From Clostridiales bacterium (GTDB lineage: Bacteria; Bacillota; Clostridia; Christensenellales; UBA1750), in the NCBI GenBank assembly GCA_015056005.1, contig SVHB01000028.1, positions 1 to 32,790 of the forward strand: DNA of 32,790 bases, in the 5' to 3' direction. Under the pieces are notes generated by a model. That model saw only the letters and a list, made by a program, of their open reading frames with translations. It did no database searches and had not been told where the DNA came from. The stretch's first letter is position 1. The number at the start of each line of letters is the position of its first letter. Both the position numbers and the translations under genes were made by a program. Positions 16,790 through 24,783 of this stretch are shown piece after piece.

Positions 16790-17658
16790 ACCTTTTCCCT
16801 CCTTTTCTTGCCAAGGAAGCCTGTAGGCCTGACCAGAAGAATGATTATGAGGATAGAGAACTCAATCGCATCGGTATAGGGAGCGATCGCGGTAATTTTG
16901 TAGGAAATGCTTTCAACCATGCCCAGAAGTATACCGCCGAGCATAGCGCCGGGAATGGAACCGATACCGCCGATAACAGCCGCGGTAAAGGCCTTGATGC
17001 CGGGCATGGAACCAAGAGTGCTGGAAACGCTGGGCGCCTTGAGAAGATAGAAAAGACCTGCCAGCGCAGCAAGCGCGGAACCTATTGCAAAGGTGATGGT
17101 GATTATGCTGTTGACATTGATGCCCATCAGCTGTGCAGCGTCCCTGTCCTCGGAAACGGCGATCATCGCCCTGCCGATACGGGTATACTTGACAAACAGC
17201 GTAAGCGCGGTCATAACAGCAAAGGCTACGCCCAGAGTTACAAGGGAAGATATCTGGATAGTAGCACCCATGAGCTTTACAACGCCGAAATCATATACGG
17301 TCGCCATCTTGGGCGCGGAACCGAAGATGATCTGTGCAAGGCTCTGCAAAAGGTTGCTCACACCTATTGCGGTTATGAGCACAGCCAGAGGTGATGCGCC
17401 TCTGAGCGGTCTGTAAGCCACTTTCTCTACGCAGACGCCAAGGATAACGCAGCCGACAACAGCCATGGCAACCGCAAGCAGCGGATTGTTCGTTGCCAGA
17501 AAAACATAAATGATATATCCGCCGACCATGATGATATCGCCGTGAGCAAAGTTCAGAAGCTTTGCAATGCCGTATACCATGGTGTAGCCAAGAGCGATCA
17601 TGGCGTATATGCCGCCAAGGCTAAGGCCGTTTATCAGAGTAGAAAAAATAAGTTCCAT
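16786..17658 (-). CDS. livH: Branched-chain amino acid ABC transporter permease LivH
   Basis: The protein has 290 residues from MELIFSTLINGLSLGGIYAM, the usual LivH N-terminus. Motifs LLNFAHGDIIMVGGY and the coupling loop GRAMIAVSEDRDAAQLMGINV are present. The frame stays open to 17949, but the extra residues are not membrane-like and run through the livJ end, so they are not used. A hairpin lies in the 155-base gap after livJ and may lower expression relative to the binding protein. Confidence 0.94.
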   Translation of the reverse strand: MELIFSTLINGLSLGGIYAMIALGYTMVYGIAKLLNFAHGDIIMVGGYIIYVFLATNNPLLAVAMAVVGCVILGVCVEKVAYRPLRGASPLAVLITAIGVSNLLQSLAQIIFGSAPKMATVYDFGVVKLMGATIQISSLVTLGVAFAVMTALTLFVKYTRIGRAMIAVSEDRDAAQLMGINVNSIITITFAIGSALAALAGLFYLLKAPSVSSTLGSMPGIKAFTAAVIGGIGSIPGAMLGGILLGMVESISYKITAIAPYTDAIEFSILIIILLVRPTGFLGKKRREKV

Positions 17659-17752
17659 AGCATATTCCCAACTTATCGTAAATAATTGATAACTTTTATC
17701 CAAACAGAAGGGCAAAACGTCGGAGTAATAATATCCCCGAAAACCAACACAA

Positions 17753-17784
17753 TGCACACATCGGTCATACGGCCGATATGTGCA
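17753..17784 (-). terminator. Hairpin between livJ and livH (possible attenuator)
   Basis: 12-base arms at 17753-17764 and 17773-17784 pair with one mismatch around an 8-base loop. On the minus strand the tail is TTGTGTTGGTTTTC, too weak for full termination. It could stabilise livJ message or let only part of transcription pass into livHMGF, as is common for binding-protein genes. Confidence 0.5.
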
Positions 17785-17813
17785 TGTGTTTATTGTAGAT
17801 TTTAACTTTCTGC

Positions 17814-18983
17814 TTAGTTTGCTTCTTTGATCACGTACTGGATAGCGATCTTGTTGACATAGCCGGTGGAATCCCAGGAGATGCTGTCGCCGGTAACGGC
17901 ATTGGAAAGGGTATAGCCGCCCTGGAACTGCTCCTTGAGGATATCGCACAGATCGGAAGCGCTGATGGTAACGGAGATTTTCTCGCCTTCATCAATAGCC
18001 TTCTGCATCGCGCCGTAGATAGCGTATACGCAGTCATAAGCGGAAGCGCCGAACTGGTTCAGAGTAGCTGCGCCGTACCTTGCAACATACTTATCGATGA
18101 AGACCTTTGCAGGACCCTCGGTAGCCTTGGAGTTGAAGTGGGACAGCATAGTAACAGACTGAGGAATGGTAGTGATATCAAAGCCTTCGATGCTGTCGAT
18201 ACCGTCGAAACCGTCGCAGCCGTAGTAAACAGCGCCGACGGGGATGGTGTCCTTAGCCTGGGTCATGAACAGGGAAGCGGGAGTATAGTAGGTGGGCATG
18301 AAGATGAAGCTGCATTCCTTCAGAGTATCGATCTGAGTGGAGAAGTCGGTGGCGTTAGCGTCGGAGAAAGAGGTCTCGATGACGGTCACGGAAGGATCAA
18401 GGTTAGCCTTGAACTGATCGTAAATACCCTTGGAATAAGCTTCGTCAGACTTATAGAAAGCGCCGATGGTCTGACCGGAGAAGTTCTCGTTTACGAATTC
18501 GGCAGCAACCTTACCCTGATTGCCGTCAGCGAAGCACATCTGATAGCCGTTATCGTTGGTGGGGATGTCGTCGCCGGAAGCGGAGGGGGTCAGGAAGAAT
18601 ACATTGTCGTCAACAGACAGGTTCTTAAACTCAAGACCGGGAGCGGTGGTAACGGTACCCAGAGATACCTGCATGCCGCCCTCCAGCATGGAAGAGTAGT
18701 TGGTGGAAACCTTGGTGGCGTCGTGCATATCGTCGGTAGCGACAAGCTTGAACTTGATGCCGTTCAGGCCGCCTGCTGCGTTGATCTCGTCAACTGCGAT
18801 CTGTGCGGAGTTGGCAACAGCCTGACCATACATAGCAGCACCACCGGTCAGAGGACCGGAAACACCGATAATGAACTCGGTATTATCGGAAGTATATCCG
18901 CTCTGAGTGCCGGTGCATCCGGTAAAGATACCCATGCACATAACAGCGGTAAGAATAAGTGCGGTTGTTTTCAAGAATTTCAT
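17814..18983 (-). CDS. livJ: Branched-chain amino acid ABC transporter binding lipoprotein
   Basis: This 389-residue protein has a lipoprotein signal MKFLKTTALILTAVMCMGIF and lipobox GIFTGC (C23). The LivJ/periplasmic-binding type 1 fold is visible as FIIGVSGPLTGGAAMYGQAV, AVDEINAAGGLNGIKF and NQFGASAYDCVYAIYGAM. It captures branched-chain or related amino acids outside the cell. GGAGGT is 7 bases before the ATG and a strong promoter lies upstream. First gene of the livJHMGF operon. Confidence 0.94.
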   Translation of the reverse strand: MKFLKTTALILTAVMCMGIFTGCTGTQSGYTSDNTEFIIGVSGPLTGGAAMYGQAVANSAQIAVDEINAAGGLNGIKFKLVATDDMHDATKVSTNYSSMLEGGMQVSLGTVTTAPGLEFKNLSVDDNVFFLTPSASGDDIPTNDNGYQMCFADGNQGKVAAEFVNENFSGQTIGAFYKSDEAYSKGIYDQFKANLDPSVTVIETSFSDANATDFSTQIDTLKECSFIFMPTYYTPASLFMTQAKDTIPVGAVYYGCDGFDGIDSIEGFDITTIPQSVTMLSHFNSKATEGPAKVFIDKYVARYGAATLNQFGASAYDCVYAIYGAMQKAIDEGEKISVTISASDLCDILKEQFQGGYTLSNAVTGDSISWDSTGYVNKIAIQYVIKEAN

Positions 18984-19002
18984 AAATATTACCTCCAGAA
19001 TT

Positions 19003-19047
19003 AACTTGAAACATGCTTATAATATAGCTGTTTTCTCAAGTTGTCAA
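19003..19047 (-). promoter_or_regulatory. Promoter of the liv operon with flanking inverted repeat
   Basis: Minus strand TTGACA (19047-19042), 17-base spacer, TATTAT (19024-19019), a near-consensus promoter. The inverted repeat AACTTGA/TCAAGTT (19003-19009 and 19036-19042) brackets the -10 and spacer and overlaps the -35, as an operator for an amino-acid-responsive repressor might. The regulator is unknown. The rest of the gap to 19207 is AT-rich with no feature I can support. Confidence 0.7.
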
Positions 19048-19209
19048 CATAAAATTAATAAATAATTCAAAAAAACAATCAAACACATATATATAGGTAC
19101 AAAACTTGTCAAATCCTCATAGGTTCATTTACATAAATTCAGTAAACATATCCGTGATAATATGCCGCTTCAGCGCATATATTGCATAAACATATGCATA
19201 ATACATAAA

Positions 19210-19235
19210 AAAAGACAGGTACATCCCTGTCTTTT
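19210..19235 (-). terminator. Terminator of the DUF554 gene
   Basis: Stem AAAAGACAGG/CCTGTCTTTT (19210-19219 with 19226-19235) with a 6-base loop. On the minus strand the hairpin ends in seven T. Confidence 0.85.
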
Positions 19236-19250
19236 CGCGCGTTTGTAAGT

Positions 19251-19979
19251 TTATCCCGCAAACACCCGCCAAAGCTCGACCGCTATTGGTATAAGCAGCG
19301 CGGGAAGCATATTGGCGACCCTGAAGGTCTTTTCCCTGATGAGGTTTACGCCCACGCAGAACACCAGCGCACTTCCCACAAATGACATTTCGGCTATGAG
19401 CAAATCGCTGATTATCGACCCAAAGAGCGCGGCTATGAGCGTGATGCTGCCCTGATAGACAAATATCGGTATAGCGGAAAACGCGGCGCCGATACCGTAG
19501 GTGGCGGTAAGAATGGCTACTATAACAAAGTCGAGCAGGGATTTTGCAACCAGCATTGAGCTGTCGCCCGAAAGCCCGTCCTCAATTGAACCCACTATCG
19601 CCATTGCGCCGATACAGATGATGAGCGAAGTGGTAACAAAGCCGTCTACGAACCTCGAATCGTTCTTTACCTTCACGGCAGCCTTCAGCTTTTCGCCGAT
19701 CCGCTCCATTTTATCCTCTATATCTACAAGCTCGCCCAGAAGCGAACCCAGCACAAGGCTGAATATCAAAAGCATTGTGCCGCGAGTGTCTATAGAACTT
19801 CCCTCTATCACCAGCATGTGCTTGAGCACGCCGCTGATTCCGATAAATACGACCGCAAGCCCGTTTGCCTGCATCAGTATTTTCTCAAACCGCTTGGTGA
19901 CTCCGTTTTTGAGGATCACGCCCAAAAGGCCGCCAAGTATGACCGCGGCGGTGTTGATTATCGTACCAAGACCTATCAT
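19251..19979 (-). CDS. DUF554 family membrane protein
   Basis: This 242-residue protein has about seven hydrophobic segments and the family's N-terminus MIGLGTIINTAAVILGGLLG followed by the conserved pattern ANGLAVVFIGISG. DUF554 proteins (YdfK/YqgA-type) are conserved membrane proteins of unknown, possibly transport, function. Own promoter and terminator make it monocistronic. Confidence 0.88.
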   Translation of the reverse strand: MIGLGTIINTAAVILGGLLGVILKNGVTKRFEKILMQANGLAVVFIGISGVLKHMLVIEGSSIDTRGTMLLIFSLVLGSLLGELVDIEDKMERIGEKLKAAVKVKNDSRFVDGFVTTSLIICIGAMAIVGSIEDGLSGDSSMLVAKSLLDFVIVAILTATYGIGAAFSAIPIFVYQGSITLIAALFGSIISDLLIAEMSFVGSALVFCVGVNLIREKTFRVANMLPALLIPIAVELWRVFAG

Positions 19980-20021
19980 CCAAACATTTCTCCAAAAAAG
20001 ATTAGAACAGAGTTCTTGAAA

Positions 20022-20050
20022 AGTATATCATCAAAGCGCCCGTAAATCAA
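20022..20050 (-). promoter_or_regulatory. Promoter of the DUF554 gene
   Basis: Minus strand TTGATT (20050-20045), 17-base spacer, TATACT (20027-20022). Confidence 0.6.
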
Positions 20051-20073
20051 TTGACCATAATTGCGCATGAGAG

Positions 20074-20409
20074 CTATATTCCAAGCACAGTAAAGCAGGG
20101 ATAGTAAAAAAACACAGCCCTTGCCCACGCATCCGCTTCAAGATACACTTCTTTGGACAGCGGATCTGCGTTATCTATAAGCTCGCCTGCCCTCTCCCAC
20201 TGCCAGCGCTCGATTTTCGTTACATTCAAAGGATCGTAATTTGGGATAACAGATTTCAAGGCTTTGACCAACCCATCGCAGCATAAAAGCACATCATCGT
20301 GCAGGCATATCGAATCCTTGCTCCAAAACGTTTTTCCGTCCCATTCACCTTTTATAAATTCATGATAGCAAGTTCCCTGCCTTTGATCATCCGACACAAA
20401 ATACTTCAT
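20074..20409 (-). CDS. Hypothetical protein, 111 residues
   Basis: Not recognised. It is soluble, rich in aromatic residues and acidic groups (TFWSKDSICLHDDVLLCCDG, KIERWQWERAGELID), with no signal peptide. It starts 12 bases after the CPBP gene with AGGA upstream, so it belongs to the rdgB-like/CPBP operon. No clear terminator follows. A small partner or immunity role beside the CPBP protease is possible but unsupported. Confidence 0.6.
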   Translation of the reverse strand: MKYFVSDDQRQGTCYHEFIKGEWDGKTFWSKDSICLHDDVLLCCDGLVKALKSVIPNYDPLNVTKIERWQWERAGELIDNADPLSKEVYLEADAWARAVFFYYPCFTVLGI

Positions 20410-20421
20410 ATACCAAGCTTC

Positions 20422-21150
20422 CTATATCTTCATTTCGCTGCTTTGCCGACCCGTTCTCAGCAGCCACAGCCCATAGCCTACGCCCAGTATCGTTATCGAT
20501 GCAGCAGTCATCACGCTTATAAGCGCCGGCGGTTCAACCGCAAAGATGCTCAGAGAGTTTACAACAGCATGGGATATGATGCAGGGAACGATGCTGCCGC
20601 CCTTATAGAAGATCGCAGTAAAGCAAAATCCGATGGCTGCGGCATATACAAGCTGCAGAAGAGTATCAAGCACCGGCTCTCCAAGCAGCAGGTTTATGAT
20701 GTGCCCCATGCCGAATGTGAGCGATGAAACTATTATCGCAGCCTTCACATTCGTTTTTGCCATTGCCTTGAACAAAAAGCCTCTGAAAATTACCTCCTCA
20801 AGAAAACCGACAAAGCACATGCTTATCACAGAAAGAACAGAGGTAAAAACATCGTAATTCATGGTAAGACCGCACCAAAGGTTCACGCTTGATATAAGCA
20901 CGAGCGGCACGAAATATATAAACCTTTTGTAATTTCCCGAAAACGCGCACAGCCCAAAGTATTCCCGCAATCCGTTTTTACAAATGAACAGAAACACCGC
21001 ATAAGAAAGGACAAGACCGAACGCCGCGGTTATGAGCTTTGGCTGACCGATCGACTCGGATATAGAATCAGCTGTGCTGAATCCCACCACATAAATCACT
21101 ATCCACAATACCGCAAACCAAACCTCATCCTTATAAAAAAGCCTTTTCAT
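20422..21150 (-). CDS. CPBP family intramembrane glutamic protease
   Basis: This 242-residue membrane protein has about seven segments. The Abi/CAAX-protease motifs are complete: EEVIFRG (E118, E119, R123), FGMGH (H150) and HAVVN (H194, N198). In bacteria, CPBP proteins process small peptides or confer bacteriocin self-immunity, and others have unknown targets. It starts 8 bases after the RdgB-like gene and precedes a small unknown gene. Confidence 0.9.
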   Translation of the reverse strand: MKRLFYKDEVWFAVLWIVIYVVGFSTADSISESIGQPKLITAAFGLVLSYAVFLFICKNGLREYFGLCAFSGNYKRFIYFVPLVLISSVNLWCGLTMNYDVFTSVLSVISMCFVGFLEEVIFRGFLFKAMAKTNVKAAIIVSSLTFGMGHIINLLLGEPVLDTLLQLVYAAAIGFCFTAIFYKGGSIVPCIISHAVVNSLSIFAVEPPALISVMTAASITILGVGYGLWLLRTGRQSSEMKI

Positions 21151-21158
21151 TCCCCATA

Positions 21159-21779
21159 TTACCTCCTGCCGATTTTCTCCAGCGCATTTTCAAAAAACGC
21201 TCTGAAGCCCTTATCCACCGCAGATTCGTCAACGGACTTGGTCCTCAGGTCGTAATAATACTTCCCCGTTGCGATATCTACGGAAAGAGAATCCAGAGGG
21301 AAACCCGGGTTTCGCATTTCATGCGCTTTATCGGTCAGAATGAACCTTTCGGTGTAAAGAGATGCGTCCATGCTTGTATAGATGTGATCATAATCCCAAA
21401 TAAAGCAGATCGCGTTCCTGTAGCTTCCCACCAGCTTACCGCCGTTTTTCCTTGCAAGAGAAGCATAATGCGCTATCATCTCTTCATCCGTCAGTTCCCT
21501 GCCGCAAACGCGCCTGACATGTGTTCCCGGCTGGCTCATATCGTCAAGCTCATCAAAAAAAAGACCGCTGTCGCAGGAAAACACCGGCATTTTATAAGCT
21601 TCATAATATGCCATTGCCTTTATACAGGCATTTTGCAAAGGATCGTTTCCGCTTTCATTTATATCGGGCAAAGGCATATCAAGATCGCTGAGCCCGATTA
21701 TCTCAAGCCCAAGGTCCTTTGTTATCCTTTTCATGGATTCAAGCTTCGCTTTGTTTTTGGTGCCATACAAAACGCGCAT
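21159..21779 (-). CDS. RdgB/HAM1-like non-canonical purine NTP pyrophosphatase
   Basis: This 206-residue protein has the nucleotide-binding start GTKNKAK (6-12), then ESGNDPLQNACIKAMAYYE and the catalytic aspartate D70 in FSCDSGLFFDEL followed by PGTHVRR, in the order seen in the Ham1 family. Such enzymes hydrolyse dITP, XTP and similar damaged nucleotides. It differs from housekeeping RdgB (DSG preceded by C instead of D, and the distal SHR-type motif is not obvious), so substrate choice is uncertain. GAGGAG is 8 bases before the ATG. First of three genes. Confidence 0.8.
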   Translation of the reverse strand: MRVLYGTKNKAKLESMKRITKDLGLEIIGLSDLDMPLPDINESGNDPLQNACIKAMAYYEAYKMPVFSCDSGLFFDELDDMSQPGTHVRRVCGRELTDEEMIAHYASLARKNGGKLVGSYRNAICFIWDYDHIYTSMDASLYTERFILTDKAHEMRNPGFPLDSLSVDIATGKYYYDLRTKSVDESAVDKGFRAFFENALEKIGRR

Positions 21780-21820
21780 AACGCATACTCCTCAGCACAA
21801 ATAATAAAATGATCTTTATC

Positions 21821-21829
21821 ATTATAACA
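21821..21829 (-). promoter_or_regulatory. Extended -10 promoter of the rdgB-like operon
   Basis: Minus strand TGTTATAAT gives a TGn-TATAAT extended -10. No good -35 box is seen. Confidence 0.45.
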
Positions 21830-21851
21830 CGAACAGACCTGAATTTACAGC

Positions 21852-21890
21852 AAAAAGCGGCAGGATAAATCGCTTTATCCCACCGCTTTT
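21852..21890 (-). terminator. Terminator of the msrAB gene
   Basis: Long hairpin AAAAGCGG...GGATAAA / TTTATCC...CCGCTTTT. The minus-strand tail is five T. It lies 20 bases after the msrAB stop. Confidence 0.85.
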
Positions 21891-21910
21891 GGTATATCCG
21901 GTTTTATCTG

Positions 21911-23014
21911 TCAATCAAACAGATAGAGAAGATAGCCGTACCCTTCCGCTTCCATATCATCATAGGGAATGAACCTGAGAGAAGCGCTGTTGATGCAGTA
22001 TCTCATGCCGTTTGGAGACTCCGGATCGTTTGTGAACACATGCCCCAGATGCGAGTTGCCCGCCCTGCTGCGCACCTCGGTTCTGCGCATACCGTAGCTG
22101 TCATCCTCTATCTCAACAACCGAGGGAAGCTCGATAGGCTTTGTGAACGCAGGCCAGCCGCAGCTGCTCTCAAACTTGTCGGTCGAAGAAAACAGCGGTT
22201 CGCCGGTTACAATATCAACATAGATCCCCTTTGTAAAATTATCCCAGAATTCATTTTGGAAGGCATATTCGGTGCCGCTTTCCTGAGTGACATAGAACTG
22301 CTCCTGCGTCAGCTTATCGCGTATAGCTTCCAAAGCGGGCTTTTTGTAATCGCCCGGGTCTATGGTAAGATTTGAGAAAAGCTCTATTTCTTTCAGCGGA
22401 ATATGGCAGTAGCCCATTGGATTCTTCTCAAGATAATTCTGATGATATTCTTCTGCGGGATAGAAGTTCACCAGCGGTCCTATTTCCACAAAAAACTTCT
22501 CGCTGCGGCTTTTTTCTATCTCGGCTATGCGCTCCACAGTCGCTTTTGCTTCCTCATTGGTATAATATATGCCAGTCTGATACTGAGTTCCGATATCATT
22601 GCCCTGCCCGTTTTTAACGGTCGGGTCTATCACATAAAAATATGCAAGCAGAAGGGCGTCAAGGCTGACCTGCCCGGGGTCATATTCGACCCTCACAGTC
22701 TCACGGAATCCCGTTCTTCCGCCGATAACGGTTTGGTAATTCGCATCATCCTTGCCCGTTCCGTTGGCATAACCGCTTTGAGCATCGATCACACCGGGAA
22801 TGGACTGCATCAGCTGTTCTATTCCCCAGAAGCAGCCGCCTGCAAGATATATCACGTTTTTATTCTCGTTTGAAAAATCCATTACTTTAACCTCCGCCAT
22901 ATCTGAAATTTCCGTATCAAAAGCGACCTGCCCCTTTGAGCAGCCGCTGAGTGCCAAAACAAAAACCATTGCGATCAAAAGCAAATAAACGATATACTTG
23001 CCTTTGCTAAGCAT
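21911..23014 (-). CDS. msrAB: Bifunctional peptide methionine sulfoxide reductase MsrA/MsrB, lipoprotein
   Basis: The protein has 367 residues from the ATG at 23014, with GGGAGGT 7 bases upstream. The earlier TTG in frame lies on the ribosome site. The order is lipoprotein signal with lipobox LALSGC (C25), MsrA domain with catalytic C61 in GGCFWG, then MsrB domain with catalytic C340 in [11 protein letters not shown] and a second cysteine C285 in SSCGWPAF as a possible resolving residue. The zinc CxxC pairs of many MsrB proteins are absent. It repairs oxidised methionine, both S and R forms, in proteins at the outer face of the membrane. It lacks the thioredoxin-like domain of Neisseria PilB, so an external reductant must be supplied. 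Confidence 0.95.
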   Translation of the reverse strand: MLSKGKYIVYLLLIAMVFVLALSGCSKGQVAFDTEISDMAEVKVMDFSNENKNVIYLAGGCFWGIEQLMQSIPGVIDAQSGYANGTGKDDANYQTVIGGRTGFRETVRVEYDPGQVSLDALLLAYFYVIDPTVKNGQGNDIGTQYQTGIYYTNEEAKATVERIAEIEKSRSEKFFVEIGPLVNFYPAEEYHQNYLEKNPMGYCHIPLKEIELFSNLTIDPGDYKKPALEAIRDKLTQEQFYVTQESGTEYAFQNEFWDNFTKGIYVDIVTGEPLFSSTDKFESSCGWPAFTKPIELPSVVEIEDDSYGMRRTEVRSRAGNSHLGHVFTNDPESPNGMRYCINSASLRFIPYDDMEAEGYGYLLYLFD

Positions 23015-23124
23015 CTTTCCACCTCCCAAATATCTATTGTTTACATCCTTATATTAACCCGCAAAAGCATTTTGCTCCGTGATGAAATCACGCTTATTTT
23101 TACCCGTATCAAAGCTTAAAATAC

Positions 23125-23157
23125 AAAAAAGCGCATCCGAAAACACTTCGGATACGC
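23125..23157 (-). terminator. Terminator after the arsC-like remnant
   Basis: 11-base arms at 23131-23141 and 23147-23157 pair with one mismatch around a 5-base loop. The minus-strand tail has six T. It starts 10 bases after the remnant's stop. Confidence 0.85.
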
Positions 23158-23166
23158 ATTATGTCT

Positions 23167-23433
23167 TTATTGACCAAGCTGCCTTTTGAGCTGCAGGATC
23201 TTTTTCTCGATCGCATATATCGTCTTTACAAATTCTTCGTCCGGCTTGCCCGTTGGGTCTTCCAAGCCTTTATTATCAAAGGCTCGACATATATCCGACC
23301 GATTTTCATGATCCTTTTCCCGAAAGCTCTTTTCCGAGCGTAAAGGCTTTTTCCATATCCTTGTTAAATACGCTGTCATGCCGTGCTTTTTAGCCTTAGG
23401 ATCAAACGCCGTCCGGTTATATTTTGAATACAA
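23167..23433 (-). pseudogene. Truncated arsenate-reductase/low-molecular-weight phosphatase-like remnant
   Basis: The last ~45 residues of an 88-codon frame, DICRAFDNKGLEDPTGKPDE and then EFVKTIYAIEKKILQLKRQL, match my memory of the C-terminus of clostridial ArsC-type LMW phosphatases (W-G-L-x-D-P-T-G-K-x-D-E-E-F). The N-terminal half with the CxxNxxRS loop is missing, and the 5' part (YSKYNRTAFDPKAKK) is not recognisable. The frame opens only at a TTG with no ribosome site. Another frame between about 23380 and 23310 looks coding-like (VFNKDMEKAFTLGKELSG), suggesting frameshifts. The terminator is intact. Most likely a decayed gene. A short functional protein cannot be excluded. Confidence 0.5.
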
Positions 23434-23467
23434 ACCGTAAAAACAAAAGCTTCATATCAACAAACAT

Positions 23468-23493
23468 AAAATCCCCCGCAGTCAGCGGGGGAT
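23468..23493 (-). terminator. Terminator of the Gfo/Idh/MocA gene
   Basis: 9-bp stem ATCCCCCGC/GCGGGGGAT with a 5-base loop. The minus-strand tail is TTTATG. It lies 30 bases after the stop. Confidence 0.8.
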
Positions 23494-23522
23494 CAAACCG
23501 TATTGATTCAGAAAAAGCCCTC

Positions 23523-24548
23523 TTAAATATCCCTCAGATCGGCGTAAGTATCATGCTGTTCCGCATCGTAAAGCTTCCATATGACCTTCAGGCTCCTTAA
23601 GGCGGACCTGCCGTCGGTCAGGGGAGTAAGTCCGTTCAAAACGCAATCCGCAAAGTGATTTATCTCAAACTGCGTTGCCTTTTTGCCGGATCCCTGATCC
23701 CAGATCACCTCTTTGAACGGATGCGCAGGTTCGCCGGGAACATGCACTTCATTGCCGGAATAGAAGGTAATGGTACCTTTGCCGTGCTCATAATCAAGCA
23801 GACCCTTTTCGGTTTGTATCTGGAAATCATATCCAAGCCTTGTACCCCTTGCGCCCCATGTTGCGCCATGATATGCAACAGCGCCGTTTTCAAATTTCAT
23901 GGTTACGGCGGAGGTACCCTCCTTCAAAAGCCAAGGCGTGCCCACCCTTGTTCCGACGTGAGTTCCCGACACGGGCTGACCCAAGAACCAGAGCAAAAGA
24001 TCGATATAATGGCAGCCGTGAGAGAACAGCTGACCGCCTCCAAGCCTTGCTGTATGTCCCCAGTGCAGACCCTCGTATTTGGTCAGCTGCTCGGTCCAGA
24101 TCGACATCATTATAACCTTTCCGTATTCGCCGCTGTCGATCAGTTCCTTGAGCTTTACGATCCCCGGCCAATACCTCACAGGATATGCGCACATAAGCAC
24201 CACGCCCGCTTCGTCGCAGGTATTAATCAGGCTTACGCATTCTTCCTCGCTGTTGCACAAGGGCTTTTCCATCAGCACATGCTTTTTGTTCATTGCAAAA
24301 AACATTCCGCATTCATAGTGCAGATCATGCGGCAGCGCTATAAGGACTGCATCAACATGATCGAGCATTTGTTTGTAATCGGTAGTGATGAAAGGATCAT
24401 CAAGAACTGCCGCAACTTTTTTTGCGCGCTCGGGTATAATGTCGCACACGGCAGTGATGCTGAGCCTTTCGGTGCATTGATCCACTGCGTTTGCATGCGT
24501 TTCCATCATATTGCCGCAGCCTATCAAACCCAGACGAATTTTGTTCAT
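23523..24548 (-). CDS. Gfo/Idh/MocA family NAD(P)-dependent oxidoreductase
   Basis: The protein has 341 residues from the ATG at 24548, with GGGAGG 8 bases upstream. The longer frame from 24581 lacks a site. The Rossmann fold starts LGLIGCGNM, and the family motif HVLMEKPLC gives the conserved E-K-P. The substrate domain has GGGQLFSHGCHYIDLLLW with the G-x-H-x-x-D pattern. Such enzymes oxidise or reduce sugar or inositol hydroxyls, or act on glycosides through a keto step. Substrate unknown. Monocistronic, divergent from the M32 peptidase. Confidence 0.9.
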   Translation of the reverse strand: MNKIRLGLIGCGNMMETHANAVDQCTERLSITAVCDIIPERAKKVAAVLDDPFITTDYKQMLDHVDAVLIALPHDLHYECGMFFAMNKKHVLMEKPLCNSEEECVSLINTCDEAGVVLMCAYPVRYWPGIVKLKELIDSGEYGKVIMMSIWTEQLTKYEGLHWGHTARLGGGQLFSHGCHYIDLLLWFLGQPVSGTHVGTRVGTPWLLKEGTSAVTMKFENGAVAYHGATWGARGTRLGYDFQIQTEKGLLDYEHGKGTITFYSGNEVHVPGEPAHPFKEVIWDQGSGKKATQFEINHFADCVLNGLTPLTDGRSALRSLKVIWKLYDAEQHDTYADLRDI

Positions 24549-24725
24549 ATCAACGTCCTCCCGGCACATTTTTCGATACATCGTTATTGATTAAGTTATA
24601 TTTATCTTCACCCAATTTTACCATATTAGCGATAAATTTCATAGGGAAAAATATCATGCATCGCTGTTTTTTTGCGGATCAAAACCAAGGGGCATACACT
24701 CGGTCTTTTATATGCTTTGAGTTTA

Positions 24726-24734
24726 TGCTATAAT
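24726..24734 (+). promoter_or_regulatory. Extended -10 promoter of the M32 carboxypeptidase
   Basis: TGCTATAAT is an extended -10 (TGn-TATAAT) about 50 bases before the start. The -35 is poor. The rest of the 235-base divergent gap shows no other clear signal. Confidence 0.6.
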
Positions 24735-24783
24735 AGCTGCATACATAAGTTTACAACTATGATAAATAAGGAGAGATCACCGC

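Noticed and set aside
17659..17949. N-terminal extension of livH
   Set aside because: It reads arginine-rich non-membrane sequence antisense-like to nothing known and overlaps the livJ end. The typical LivH start is at 17658 with a ribosome site.
18138..19004. 288-codon plus-strand frame opposite livJ
   Set aside because: Shadow of the livJ reading frame. Glycine/valine-rich translation without any motif.
19141..19209. Repeated CATAT/GCATA-like AT-rich words upstream of the liv promoter
   Set aside because: Short, irregular and in AT-rich intergenic sequence. No stable unit or period, so not called a repeat.
23161..23343. 60-codon plus-strand frame opposite the arsC-like remnant
   Set aside because: The terminator orientation and ArsC-like residues support the minus strand.
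23655..24590. 311-codon plus-strand frame opposite the Gfo/Idh/MocA gene
   Set aside because: It is fully antisense to a clear oxidoreductase with intact motifs. Its translation is histidine/cysteine-rich and low in family-like patterns, and no ribosome site is present.
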